Assembly: GCA_035378845.1 (NCBI GenBank)
Contig: DAOSUP010000003.1
Coordinates: 83,207-147,206, forward strand
Direction: 5' to 3'
Origin: JAKOUL01 sp035378845
Lineage (GTDB): Bacteria; Dictyoglomota; Dictyoglomia; Dictyoglomales; Dictyoglomaceae
DNA: 64,000 bases
The notes beneath the pieces are model-generated. The model had not been told where the DNA came from. It was given only the letters and a program-made list of their open reading frames with translations, and searched no databases. Within the stretch, counting starts at the first letter, position 1, and each line of letters opens with the position of its first letter. The translations under genes and the position numbers were made by a program. Positions 26,002-34,010 of this stretch are shown piece after piece.

Positions 26002-27342
26002 TTGAAGCTACCATTTTCTTTTTATGTACTGCTTTCTTATATTGTTGGTCTTTTTATAGGAAGGTATCATTTTGATATTATTTTAATCTCTTTATTTATT
26101 CTCACTCTTTTAATTATATTTCGTAAAAATCTCTTTCTTGTCCCTTTTCTTATCTTGGTTCTTATTTTAGGAGTTGTTTTATATAATGCTAATTTACCTA
26201 AGTTTCAACTTTTTGAAAAAAAATGGAAATCTCTTGAAGGAATAGTAGAAGAAAAAATCTTAAGGAAAGATGTTGATCAAATTATTTTTAGACCATATTT
26301 TTCAAAAGAGAGAGGTTTTTTCTATCTAAAAGGGAATAACAATATTAAAGAGGGAGATATTCTTTATTTAGAAAATGTAAGTTTTTATCCCATTAATTTT
26401 TCTAATCCTTATAACTTTTGGGATGATAATATCCTTTTTGAGATAAAATTTGGATCAATTAGCAAAAAAGGTAGGGAGAGAGTTAACTTTATTTCTAATC
26501 TAAGGAAGAAAACTAAAGAACATATTAAAAATGTATTTTCTACCTTAGGTTATGATAAAAGTAGTTTCATTCAGGCAATAACCATAGGAGATACAGGAGA
26601 ATTGTCTAAGGAAATTAGAATGCTTTTTTCTGAAACAGGAACGGCACATCTTTTAGCTATTTCTGGACTACATATTTCTATGCTTATAGGAGGTATAATC
26701 TCTATATTTCCATTCAGGAAGATTATTTCAAAAATTGTATTTTTTCCACTTCTGCTTCTTTATGGTCTTATTCTTGGAGATAAACCACCTATTTGGAGAG
26801 TAATAGGAATATATATCTATCTGTTAATTGCTTTTATATTTAGGAGAGAGGAGGATTCTTTAAATGCCTTATTTTGGGTGGCTTTTATAAATCTTCTAAT
26901 ATCTCCTTTAAAGTTTTTTAATTTAAGTTTTCAACTTTCTTATATGGCTATGTTAGGACTTCTTTTCAAACCCAATTTTGAGAAATTCTTGCCAGATTTT
27001 TGGCAAGGTATATGGGAAAGTTCCTTTTGGCTTTTCATATTTTTAGCTCCTCTTAACATTTTTTACTTCAAAAAGCTTTATCCTTTGTCTATAGTTTCAA
27101 ATCTCTTTGCAATACCATTATTTTATTTAATACTTCTTATTGCTTTTGTTTCTATTTTATTAAGCTTTTTACCTATATCATTTTTATTAACAAAAATCCT
27201 TTCTCTTCTTTTAGATATATTATTCTTAGGTTTGCAAATTATTATTTCACATTATAAAATAAGCTTAATAATTAGTATTTTTATTATAATTTTACCTTTA
27301 TTTCTCAAGAAAAGAAGAGATTATGAATTATTGGGAATTTAA
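26002..27342 (+). CDS. comEC: ComEC/Rec2-family DNA uptake channel, short form without the C-terminal metallo-beta-lactamase domain
   Basis: 446 residues from a TTG start. An N-terminal DUF4131-like region with membrane helices and a soluble OB-like part is followed by the competence domain, with TGTAHLLAISGLHISMLIG around residues 213-231 and about eight helices. Classical ComEC proteins are about 700-800 residues and end with a metallo-beta-lactamase nuclease-like domain; here the protein ends after the last helix with KKRRDYELLGI. The 3' end overlaps holA by 20 bases. Function as the transformation channel is inferred from family and from comEA. Confidence 0.88.
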   Translation: MKLPFSFYVLLSYIVGLFIGRYHFDIILISLFILTLLIIFRKNLFLVPFLILVLILGVVLYNANLPKFQLFEKKWKSLEGIVEEKILRKDVDQIIFRPYFSKERGFFYLKGNNNIKEGDILYLENVSFYPINFSNPYNFWDDNILFEIKFGSISKKGRERVNFISNLRKKTKEHIKNVFSTLGYDKSSFIQAITIGDTGELSKEIRMLFSETGTAHLLAISGLHISMLIGGIISIFPFRKIISKIVFFPLLLLYGLILGDKPPIWRVIGIYIYLLIAFIFRREEDSLNALFWVAFINLLISPLKFFNLSFQLSYMAMLGLLFKPNFEKFLPDFWQGIWESSFWLFIFLAPLNIFYFKKLYPLSIVSNLFAIPLFYLILLIAFVSILLSFLPISFLLTKILSLLLDILFLGLQIIISHYKISLIISIFIIILPLFLKKRRDYELLGI

Positions 27343-28303
27343 ACACTCTTTAAAAGAAAAGAAATTTTCTCCTGTTTATCTCTTTATAGGTGAAGAGAAG
27401 TCTTTAATGGAAGAGGCTTTAACTGATCTTAGAAAAGTCCGTTTTAGCGATATAAATTATGTGTCTTTCTTTGCAGAAGATATTACATGGAATGATTTAT
27501 TGCCATATTTAGAATCTCCTCCTCTTTTTGGTAATCAATTTATAGTGGTAAGACATGCTCAAAATCTTAAAGAAAATTTTCCTAAAAAGCTTGAAATTTT
27601 ACTCAAAGGACTTACTAATACATGTTTGGTGTTTATAGCAAATGCGGAAGAAGAAAAACCAAAGAGAATTCCATTTCAAAAGTTTATTCCTCCAGAAGGA
27701 ATTGTTGAGTTTGGAAAGTTTAGGGCAGATACTTTGAGAAGGTGGATAAAAGATAAATTTAAAGAAAAAGGCAAGGAGATAGAAGAAGAAGGGGTATATC
27801 TTTTATCTCTTTCTTTTTCAGGAAATCTTGGTATACTTCTTCAGGAAATGGAGAAGGTTTGTCTTTTTGTGGGTGAGAAGAGTTTAGTAACAGTAGAGGA
27901 TCTTAAAAAAGTTCTTTCACCTCAGGAAGTTGCTTTTTATACTTTTTTAGATGCTTTAATAAAAAAGGATTTTTATCTTGCTTTTTCTGGTATTGATACT
28001 TTATGGAATGAAGGTCTTTATCCTTCTGTTATTTTAGAAATTATTGTGAAACAGATAAGACAACTTCTTAGAGTTCAAGCACTGTTAAAAGATGGATTTT
28101 CTTCTGAAGAAATTAGAAAAAAATTAGGTTTACATCCATTTATTATAAAGAAAAGCCAAGAGGCTTTGGTAAAATATAATGCCGCAGAGCTTTTAAATAT
28201 TTATTTCCTTCTGCGGCAGGTGGATCAGGAATTCAAATCTACAGCTAAGGATCCCAGACTACTTTTAGAAAAAGTAGTCCTTAAAATTAGTGCCAAAAAT
28301 TAG
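27323..28303 (+). CDS. holA: DNA polymerase III subunit delta
   Basis: 326 residues. The pattern SPVYLFIGEEKSLMEEAL at the start, a RecA-like fold without a working P-loop, and the helical C-terminal part RQLLRVQALLKDGFSSEEIRKKLGLHPFIIKK are characteristic of HolA. It opens and loads the sliding clamp within the clamp-loader complex. The comEC-holA-rpsT neighbourhood is common, though here rpsT lies on the other strand and the two stops overlap by four bases. Confidence 0.92.
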   Translation: MNYWEFKHSLKEKKFSPVYLFIGEEKSLMEEALTDLRKVRFSDINYVSFFAEDITWNDLLPYLESPPLFGNQFIVVRHAQNLKENFPKKLEILLKGLTNTCLVFIANAEEEKPKRIPFQKFIPPEGIVEFGKFRADTLRRWIKDKFKEKGKEIEEEGVYLLSLSFSGNLGILLQEMEKVCLFVGEKSLVTVEDLKKVLSPQEVAFYTFLDALIKKDFYLAFSGIDTLWNEGLYPSVILEIIVKQIRQLLRVQALLKDGFSSEEIRKKLGLHPFIIKKSQEALVKYNAAELLNIYFLLRQVDQEFKSTAKDPRLLLEKVVLKISAKN

Positions 28304-28569
28304 CTTGCTACTTTGTCATTTAAAAGCTTCATTAATTTAGATTTCTTTCTTGCTGCTGTGTTTTTATGGATAGTACCTTTTTGCGCTGCTTTATCAATTG
28401 CACTTATTGTTTCTGGTAGTACTTTTTTAGCTTCCTCAATCTTATTTTCATCTAATAATTTCAAAAATTGTTTAGTATAGAATTTAATCTTACCAATTCT
28501 TACTCTGTTTCTAATCCTATTTCTTTCACTAATTTTTATTCTTTTAATTGCAGACTTAGTATTTGCCAT
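28300..28569 (-). CDS. rpsT: Small ribosomal subunit protein bS20
   Basis: 89 residues, highly basic, beginning MANTKSAIKRIKISERNRIRN and ending in a long helical region, as in all bS20 proteins, which bind 16S rRNA early in assembly. It is convergent with holA (4-base overlap). On this strand a ribosome binding site AAAGGAG lies upstream, 13 bases from the ATG, rather far. It has its own promoter at 28616-28643. Confidence 0.96.
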   Translation of the reverse strand: MANTKSAIKRIKISERNRIRNRVRIGKIKFYTKQFLKLLDENKIEEAKKVLPETISAIDKAAQKGTIHKNTAARKKSKLMKLLNDKVAS

Positions 28570-28615
28570 TCTCTTTTTCTCTCTCCTTTATTAGATTTTT
28601 GTCTTGATAAAGTGA

Positions 28616-28643
28616 ATTATACCATAAATTTTTAATAGGTCAA
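28616..28643 (-). promoter_or_regulatory. Promoter of rpsT
   Basis: Read on the minus strand, TTGACC (28643-28638) and TATAAT (28621-28616) are 16 bases apart. The expected start near 28609 gives a leader of about 40 bases before the rpsT ATG. Confidence 0.7.
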
Positions 28644-28658
28644 AAGGTATGTTTGTAG

Positions 28659-28664
28659 TATAAT
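28659..28664 (+). promoter_or_regulatory. Possible -10 element for lepA
   Basis: A perfect TATAAT lies 36 bases before the lepA ATG, and AAGGAGGAAATG forms a strong ribosome binding site. No convincing -35 hexamer is found at the expected place, which overlaps the rpsT -35 on the other strand. The two promoters may therefore compete. Confidence 0.4.
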
Positions 28665-28699
28665 TTAAAGGTTAAAGAAAGTAAGGAGGAAATGATTCC

Positions 28700-30499
28700 A
28701 TGAAAGATATCTCAAAAATTAGGAATTTTAGCATAATTGCACATGTAGATCATGGAAAATCCACATTAGCAGATAGACTTTTAGAGTACACAGAGGCAAT
28801 AGAGAAGAGAAAAATGAGAGAACAATTATTAGACACTTTAGAGATAGAAAGAGAACGTGGTATTACTGTGAAAGCTCAAGCAGTAAGGTTCTTTTATAAT
28901 AGTAATGGTGAAAAGTATGAATTTAACCTTATAGATACTCCAGGTCATGTGGATTTTACTTATGAGGTTTCCAGAAGTCTTGCTGCTTGTGAGGGTGCTA
29001 TACTTGTAGTAGATGCTACACAAGGTATAGAAGCCCAGACAATTAATAATCTCCTTTTAGCTTTGGAGAATAACATTACTATAATCCCTGTGGTGAATAA
29101 AATAGATCTTCCAAATGCGGAACCCGAAAAAACTGCAGAAGATATAAAAGAACTTTTAGGAGATAAGTTTATAGGCGAGGCGTTTTTTGTAAGTGCTAAA
29201 GAAGGTTGGGGTATACCAGAGCTTCTTGAGGGAATTATTAAGTATATTCCTTCTCCAGAAGGAAAAGTTAAAGAACCATTACAAGCTCTTATCTTTGATG
29301 CAAAGTATGATTCTTATCGTGGAGTAATTATTTATGTGAGAGTTTTTGATGGGTTTGTAAAATCTGGAGATAAAATAAAGTTGATGTCTACAGGAACCGA
29401 GTATGAGGTACAAGAGGTAGGGGTTTTTATTCCAGATATGGTACCAATAGGTAAACTTGAAGCTGGAGAAGTGGGATATATTGTAGCAAATATAAAAAAT
29501 ATTAGTGAGGCAAGAGTAGGAGATACTGTTACTAATGTAGAAAATCCCGCTAAAGAGCCTTTACCAGGATATAAAAAGGTACAACCCATGGTTTTTTGCG
29601 GTATTTATCCTGTAGAAAATAACGATTATGAAAATCTTAGGGATGTTTTACAGAAATTAAGCTTAAATGATGCTTCTTTATATTATGAACCAGAAAAATC
29701 TCCTGCATTAGGATTTGGTTTTAGATGTGGTTTTTTAGGTCTTTTACATTTAGAAATTGTGCAAGAGAGACTTGAAAGAGAGTTTGATCTTAATGTCATT
29801 ACAACTGTACCATCTGTAGCTTATGAAATCATAACAAAAAAAGGAGAAAGAGTGATTGTCCAAAATCCATTAGAGCTTCCTCCCCTTTATGAAATAGAGG
29901 AGTTTAGAGAGCCTTTTGTATCTGCAAATGTTATTAGTCCCAGTGAATATATGGGCTCTATAATAGAACTTATTAATTCCAGAAGGGGAACTTTTCAGAA
30001 TATTGAATATATTACTCCTACAAGGGTTCTTATTACCTGTGAACTTCCTCTTTCCGAGATAATTACTGAATTTTTTGATGTATTAAAATCTGTTACGCGT
30101 GGGTATGGATCTATGAGTTATGAGTTTTTAGGCTATAGACCAAGTGACTTAGTTAAACTTGATGTCTTTATTAATGGTAAACCTGTAGATGCTCTTTCTA
30201 TCATTGTTCATAGGGATAAGGCTTATGAAGAAGGTAGAAAGTTAGTACAAAAATTAAGAGATGTAATCCCCAAGCAACTTTTTGAAGTAGTGATTCAAAC
30301 GGGAATAGGTGGTAGGATTATTGCGAGGGAAGAGATAAAACCTTTAAGAAAAAATGTACTGCAGAAATGCTATGGAGGAGATGTTACGAGGAAGAAAAAA
30401 CTTTTAGAAAAACAAAAAGAAGGTAAGAAAAGGATGAAAAAGATAGGACAAGTAGAAATTCCTCAAGAGGCATTTTGGGCTGTTTTAAAGAGAGATTAA
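28700..30499 (+). CDS. lepA: Translation elongation factor 4 (LepA)
   Basis: 599 residues, standard length. G1 AHVDHGKST at about 14-22, the G2 region RERGITVKAQ, G3 DTPGHVD, G4 NKIDLP and the LepA-specific C-terminal domain (YEFLGYRPSDLVKLD, ALSIIVHRDKAYEEGRKL, and the lysine-rich C-terminal end KKLLEKQKEGKKRMKKIG) are all present. LepA is a ribosomal GTPase that acts in initiation or back-translocation, depending on the model. First gene of a seven-gene run that reaches a methyltransferase gene. Confidence 0.97.
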   Translation: MKDISKIRNFSIIAHVDHGKSTLADRLLEYTEAIEKRKMREQLLDTLEIERERGITVKAQAVRFFYNSNGEKYEFNLIDTPGHVDFTYEVSRSLAACEGAILVVDATQGIEAQTINNLLLALENNITIIPVVNKIDLPNAEPEKTAEDIKELLGDKFIGEAFFVSAKEGWGIPELLEGIIKYIPSPEGKVKEPLQALIFDAKYDSYRGVIIYVRVFDGFVKSGDKIKLMSTGTEYEVQEVGVFIPDMVPIGKLEAGEVGYIVANIKNISEARVGDTVTNVENPAKEPLPGYKKVQPMVFCGIYPVENNDYENLRDVLQKLSLNDASLYYEPEKSPALGFGFRCGFLGLLHLEIVQERLEREFDLNVITTVPSVAYEIITKKGERVIVQNPLELPPLYEIEEFREPFVSANVISPSEYMGSIIELINSRRGTFQNIEYITPTRVLITCELPLSEIITEFFDVLKSVTRGYGSMSYEFLGYRPSDLVKLDVFINGKPVDALSIIVHRDKAYEEGRKLVQKLRDVIPKQLFEVVIQTGIGGRIIAREEIKPLRKNVLQKCYGGDVTRKKKLLEKQKEGKKRMKKIGQVEIPQEAFWAVLKRD

Positions 30500-30503
30500 T
30501 TTT

Positions 30504-31250
30504 ATGAGAAGTATTCTTATAACTAATGATGATGGAATAGACTCTCCTTCCTTGAAGATCTTGACTAAAAAGCTTACTGCTTTAGGAAGGGTTTATATTA
30601 TAGTCCCTGAGAGAGAAAGAAGCGCAGGAGGTCACGCTCTTACACTTCATAAACCATTAAGAGTTTATGCTATTCCATGGAAATATAGAGATGTGAAAGT
30701 TTGGACTACAAATGGCACACCAGCAGATTGTATCATGTTGGGGGTTTATTCTCTTCTTCCTGAAAGACCATCTTTTGTTATATCAGGAATAAATAAGGGA
30801 TATAATTTAGGAACAGATATAATATACTCAGGCACAGTTTCTGGGGCAAGAGAAGCTTCTCTTAAGGATATTCCTGCTGTTTCTATCTCTGTATCTGCTG
30901 AAGCTGAAAAGGAGGATTTTGAAAAAGCTGGGGAGTTTCTTCTAAGATATATTCCTAAATTTTCAGGGCTTATTCCCCAGGGAATTTTTTTAAATATAAA
31001 TATCCCACCAAAGGCAGATATTGATGATATATGTATTACTTTTCAAGGTAAATTTCATTACAAAAATTGTCTTGAAAAGAGGATTGATCCAAGAGGTGTA
31101 GTATATTACTGGCTACATGGAGAAAAAGAATATAATGACGAAGAAGGATCTGATATATGGGCTGTAGGTAGTAATAAAATTTCTATTACACCGCTACATT
31201 CTATTATGACTTATTATCCTCTTATAGATGTCTTAAAAAATTCTTTATAG
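30504..31250 (+). CDS. surE: 5'/3'-nucleotidase SurE
   Basis: 248 residues. The metal-binding start ILITNDDGIDSPSLKIL contains the paired aspartates of SurE. RSAGGHALTLHKPLR, NGTPADCIMLG and SGINKGYNLGTDIIYSGTVSGAREA are all family hallmarks. SurE dephosphorylates nucleoside monophosphates and short polyphosphates. It starts four bases after the lepA stop without a strong Shine-Dalgarno, so it probably depends on coupling to lepA. Confidence 0.96.
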   Translation: MRSILITNDDGIDSPSLKILTKKLTALGRVYIIVPERERSAGGHALTLHKPLRVYAIPWKYRDVKVWTTNGTPADCIMLGVYSLLPERPSFVISGINKGYNLGTDIIYSGTVSGAREASLKDIPAVSISVSAEAEKEDFEKAGEFLLRYIPKFSGLIPQGIFLNINIPPKADIDDICITFQGKFHYKNCLEKRIDPRGVVYYWLHGEKEYNDEEGSDIWAVGSNKISITPLHSIMTYYPLIDVLKNSL

Positions 31251-31258
31251 AGCTACTT

Positions 31259-32383
31259 ATGGAAACGATTGGAATTTATATTCATATTCCCTTTTGTGTA
31301 AAGAAATGTCCTTATTGTGATTTTATATCCTTTCCTTATTCAAAAGATGAAGAAATAAGATATATAAAAGCTCTTTGTAAAGAGATAGAAATGAAGTCAA
31401 GTCCTGAAGATGTAGATACCATATATTTAGGTGGCGGAACACCATCTTTAATCTCTTTAGAAAGCTTAGAAAGAATTTTTAGAACAATAAAAGAAAATTT
31501 CCAGATAAAGAGTTCTGTTGAAGTTACAATAGAAGCAAATCCTGGAACAGTTACTAAAGATAAATTGAGATCTTGGAAAGATTTAGGAATAAATAGATTA
31601 AGTATTGGAGCTCAGTCTTTTGATCCTTATGAATTAAAAATACTTGGAAGAATTCATTCTCCAGAAGACATAGAAGAGACTCTTTCCTTAGCGAGAGAAG
31701 AAAGTTTTGATAATATAAATATAGATCTTATGTATTCTTTGCCTTTTCAAAAAAAAGAAAGTTTTTTAAGATCTTTATGTAAAGCTTTATCATTTAAACC
31801 TGAACATATTTCTATCTATAATCTGACTATAGAACCTGAAACTCCTTTCTATAAGAGCTTTTTGAATGGTGAGGTTATTCTTCCTGAGAATGATGAAGAA
31901 GCAGAAATGTTTCTTGATGCTATGAGTCTTTTAGAAAAAGAAAGATATATTCACTATGAGATATCAAACTTTGCTAAAGGAAAAAATTTTATGTGTAAAC
32001 ATAATCTAAAATATTGGAAGCAGGAAAAATATCTTGGTTTTGGAGTATCAGCATATTCTTTTGTCCCTCCTATCCGATATGGAAATTCTAAGAATCTTTT
32101 TGTATACTATGAGAAAATTAAACGAGGATCTCTTCCTCTTGAAGAAATGGAAGATTTAAATGGTGAAGACCTTGCTAAAGATTTTTTATTCTTAAGATTC
32201 AGACTTATGGAAGGTATCTCTGAAAAAGAGTTTTATAATAAGTTTGGAAAAAGAATTAAAAATATGCTTCCAAACTTTGATATTTTTTTAGAGAGAGGAC
32301 TTATAGAGAATAAAGAAGATAAGATCTGCTTAACAAAATTAGGGGTTTTACTTGCCAATGAGGTCCTTCAAGATCTGTTTTAA
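31259..32383 (+). CDS. hemW: Radical SAM protein HemW (HemN-like)
   Basis: 374 residues. GIYIHIPFCVKKCPYCDF gives the radical SAM cysteines C13, C17 and C20. GGGTPSL and TIEANPGTV (SAM binding) and the HemW-type C-terminal domain follow. HemW is a heme chaperone or oxygen-independent coproporphyrinogen oxidase paralogue and lacks the extra N-terminal region of true HemN. No other heme genes are in the window, so the client is unclear. It starts nine bases after surE. Confidence 0.92.
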   Translation: METIGIYIHIPFCVKKCPYCDFISFPYSKDEEIRYIKALCKEIEMKSSPEDVDTIYLGGGTPSLISLESLERIFRTIKENFQIKSSVEVTIEANPGTVTKDKLRSWKDLGINRLSIGAQSFDPYELKILGRIHSPEDIEETLSLAREESFDNINIDLMYSLPFQKKESFLRSLCKALSFKPEHISIYNLTIEPETPFYKSFLNGEVILPENDEEAEMFLDAMSLLEKERYIHYEISNFAKGKNFMCKHNLKYWKQEKYLGFGVSAYSFVPPIRYGNSKNLFVYYEKIKRGSLPLEEMEDLNGEDLAKDFLFLRFRLMEGISEKEFYNKFGKRIKNMLPNFDIFLERGLIENKEDKICLTKLGVLLANEVLQDLF

Positions 32384-32397
32384 GGAGGATAATAAGG

Positions 32398-32991
32398 ATG
32401 AAAACTGTTAAGGTTTTTATAGCTGAAGATGAACCTATAGTAAGAATGGATATAAAAGAACTTTTAGAAAGTCAAGATTATGAAGTAATAGGAGAGGCAG
32501 CTGATGGACAAACTGCCGTTGAACTTGCTCGTAAGCTAAAGCCTGATGTTGTTATAATGGATATAAGAATGCCAGGTATGGATGGGATAGAAGCTGCAAA
32601 GATTTTGACTCAAGAAGAAATAGCCCCTGTTATATTTCTTACTGCTTACTCAGATAAAGAATTAGTAGAAAAAGCAAAAGAAGTCGGAGTTGTAGCTTAT
32701 ATTGTTAAGCCCTTTAAAGAATCGGATCTTTTTCCTGCAATTGAAATTGCTATTGCAAGATTTAAAGAATTTCAATTGCTAAGGAAAGAGGTGGAAGATT
32801 TAAAAGATGCTCTTGAAACAAGAAAGTTAATAGATAGAGCTAAGGGAATTCTTATGGATAGGGAGGGATTGAAAGAGCATGAGGCTTTTAGGCTTATTCA
32901 GAAAGCAAGTATGGATAAGCGTAAAACTATGAAAGAGATTGCACAGGCGATTATATTAGCTTACGAGCTAAAGGAGCAAAAGGAGAAATGA
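32398..32991 (+). CDS. Response regulator with ANTAR RNA-binding domain
   Basis: 197 residues. The receiver domain (1-120) has the acidic pair E10/D11, phospho-acceptor D55 in VVIMDIRMPG and the lysine in YIVKPF. A short coiled coil leads to a C-terminal ANTAR domain with RAKGILMDREGLKEHEAFRLIQKASMDKRKTMKEIA. ANTAR proteins bind paired RNA hairpins and prevent transcription termination. No sensor kinase is adjacent. The start has AAGGAGGATAA upstream. It overlaps the next gene by four bases. Confidence 0.93.
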   Translation: MKTVKVFIAEDEPIVRMDIKELLESQDYEVIGEAADGQTAVELARKLKPDVVIMDIRMPGMDGIEAAKILTQEEIAPVIFLTAYSDKELVEKAKEVGVVAYIVKPFKESDLFPAIEIAIARFKEFQLLRKEVEDLKDALETRKLIDRAKGILMDREGLKEHEAFRLIQKASMDKRKTMKEIAQAIILAYELKEQKEK

Positions 32992-34010
32992 ATTTATTAA
33001 TAGTGATGATTCTTTCTTTGGTTGTATCTTTAGTATTAACTCCATTGGTAAGAAAGAAAGCTTTTGATGTAGGAGCAATAGATATTCCTGAAGAAAGACG
33101 TATTCATTCTATTCCTACTCCTCGTATAGGTGGACTTGCTTTCTTTTTAAGTATTCTTCTTGTTAATTTGTTTTTTAATAGGTCGTTAGTCGTAGAGAAA
33201 ATTCTTTTTGGGAGTACACTGGTATTTTTAGTAGGAGTATTAGATGACTTTATAGAACTGAAGCCTGCTCCCAAATTTTGGCTGACATTTTTTGCAGTTC
33301 TTTTTGCAGTTCTTTTAGGAGTTAGAATAGAAAGCTGGAAAATTCCATATACAAACATAGTCGTAAAGGGTTTTTGGGCTGATGTGATTTCTTTTATATG
33401 GCTTTTAGGAATAACTAATGCAATGAATTTTATAGATGGATTAGATGGACTTGCAGGTGGGGTAGCTGTAATCTCATCTTTTTCTTTGCTTATAATCTCT
33501 CTTCTCCTTGGTAGGTTAGAGGTTGCTACTTTTCTTGCAAGTATTTTAGGTTCTGTTCTTGGATTCCTGCACTTTAATTTTCCTCCAGCTTCAATTTTCA
33601 TGGGAGATTCTGGTGCAATGTTTTTGGGTTTTACCTTGGGAGCTATATCTATTGTGGGAGTGTTAAAGAGTAGTACTGTTATTAATTTATTTATTCCTTT
33701 ATTAGTTATGGGGTTTCCTGTTCTTGACACTGCTTTTTCTATTATAAGAAGACTTTGGGAAGGTAGAGCTCCATGGAAGTTTGATAAAGATCATATACAT
33801 CACAGATTTTTAAAACTTGGTATGGATACTAAGCAAAGTATTGCTTTTATTTATTTAATTACTATCTGTATGTCCTTAGTTGCTATAATAATTTCTGTAT
33901 TACAAGACCCATATATCTCAACTATTATTCTTTTTGGTACTTTAGGATTAGTATTATTTATTTTGTATAAATTGGGAGTGTTAGAGGTAAGGAAAAATGG
34001 AAAAGTATGA
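32988..34010 (+). CDS. Undecaprenyl-phosphate sugar-1-phosphate transferase (WecA/TagO/MraY superfamily)
   Basis: 340 residues with about ten membrane helices. The superfamily motifs are present: GGLAFFLSI near the N-terminus, VGVLDDFIEL (the aspartate pair), NAMNFIDGLDGLAGG and the later FMGDSGAMFLGF, then RRLWEGRAPWKFDKDHIHHRFL. The last segment, HxHHR, is typical of WecA/TagO rather than MraY. The product would be a lipid-linked GlcNAc or related sugar for a surface polymer. It overlaps mnmG by 14 bases. Confidence 0.9.
   Translation: MNLLIVMILSLVVSLVLTPLVRKKAFDVGAIDIPEERRIHSIPTPRIGGLAFFLSILLVNLFFNRSLVVEKILFGSTLVFLVGVLDDFIELKPAPKFWLTFFAVLFAVLLGVRIESWKIPYTNIVVKGFWADVISFIWLLGITNAMNFIDGLDGLAGGVAVISSFSLLIISLLLGRLEVATFLASILGSVLGFLHFNFPPASIFMGDSGAMFLGFTLGAISIVGVLKSSTVINLFIPLLVMGFPVLDTAFSIIRRLWEGRAPWKFDKDHIHHRFLKLGMDTKQSIAFIYLITICMSLVAIIISVLQDPYISTIILFGTLGLVLFILYKLGVLEVRKNGKV
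33289..33312 (+). repeat. 12-bp perfect tandem duplication in the WecA-type gene
   Basis: TTTTTGCAGTTC occurs twice in tandem (33289-33300 and 33301-33312). It is in frame and adds a second FAVL in a membrane helix. It is a possible slippage site, of low functional weight. Confidence 0.85.

Noticed and set aside
33104..33730. Open frame of 208 codons on the minus strand within the WecA-type gene
   Set aside because: It lies entirely opposite a well-conserved membrane protein, has no family resemblance and is low-complexity; it is an antisense shadow.
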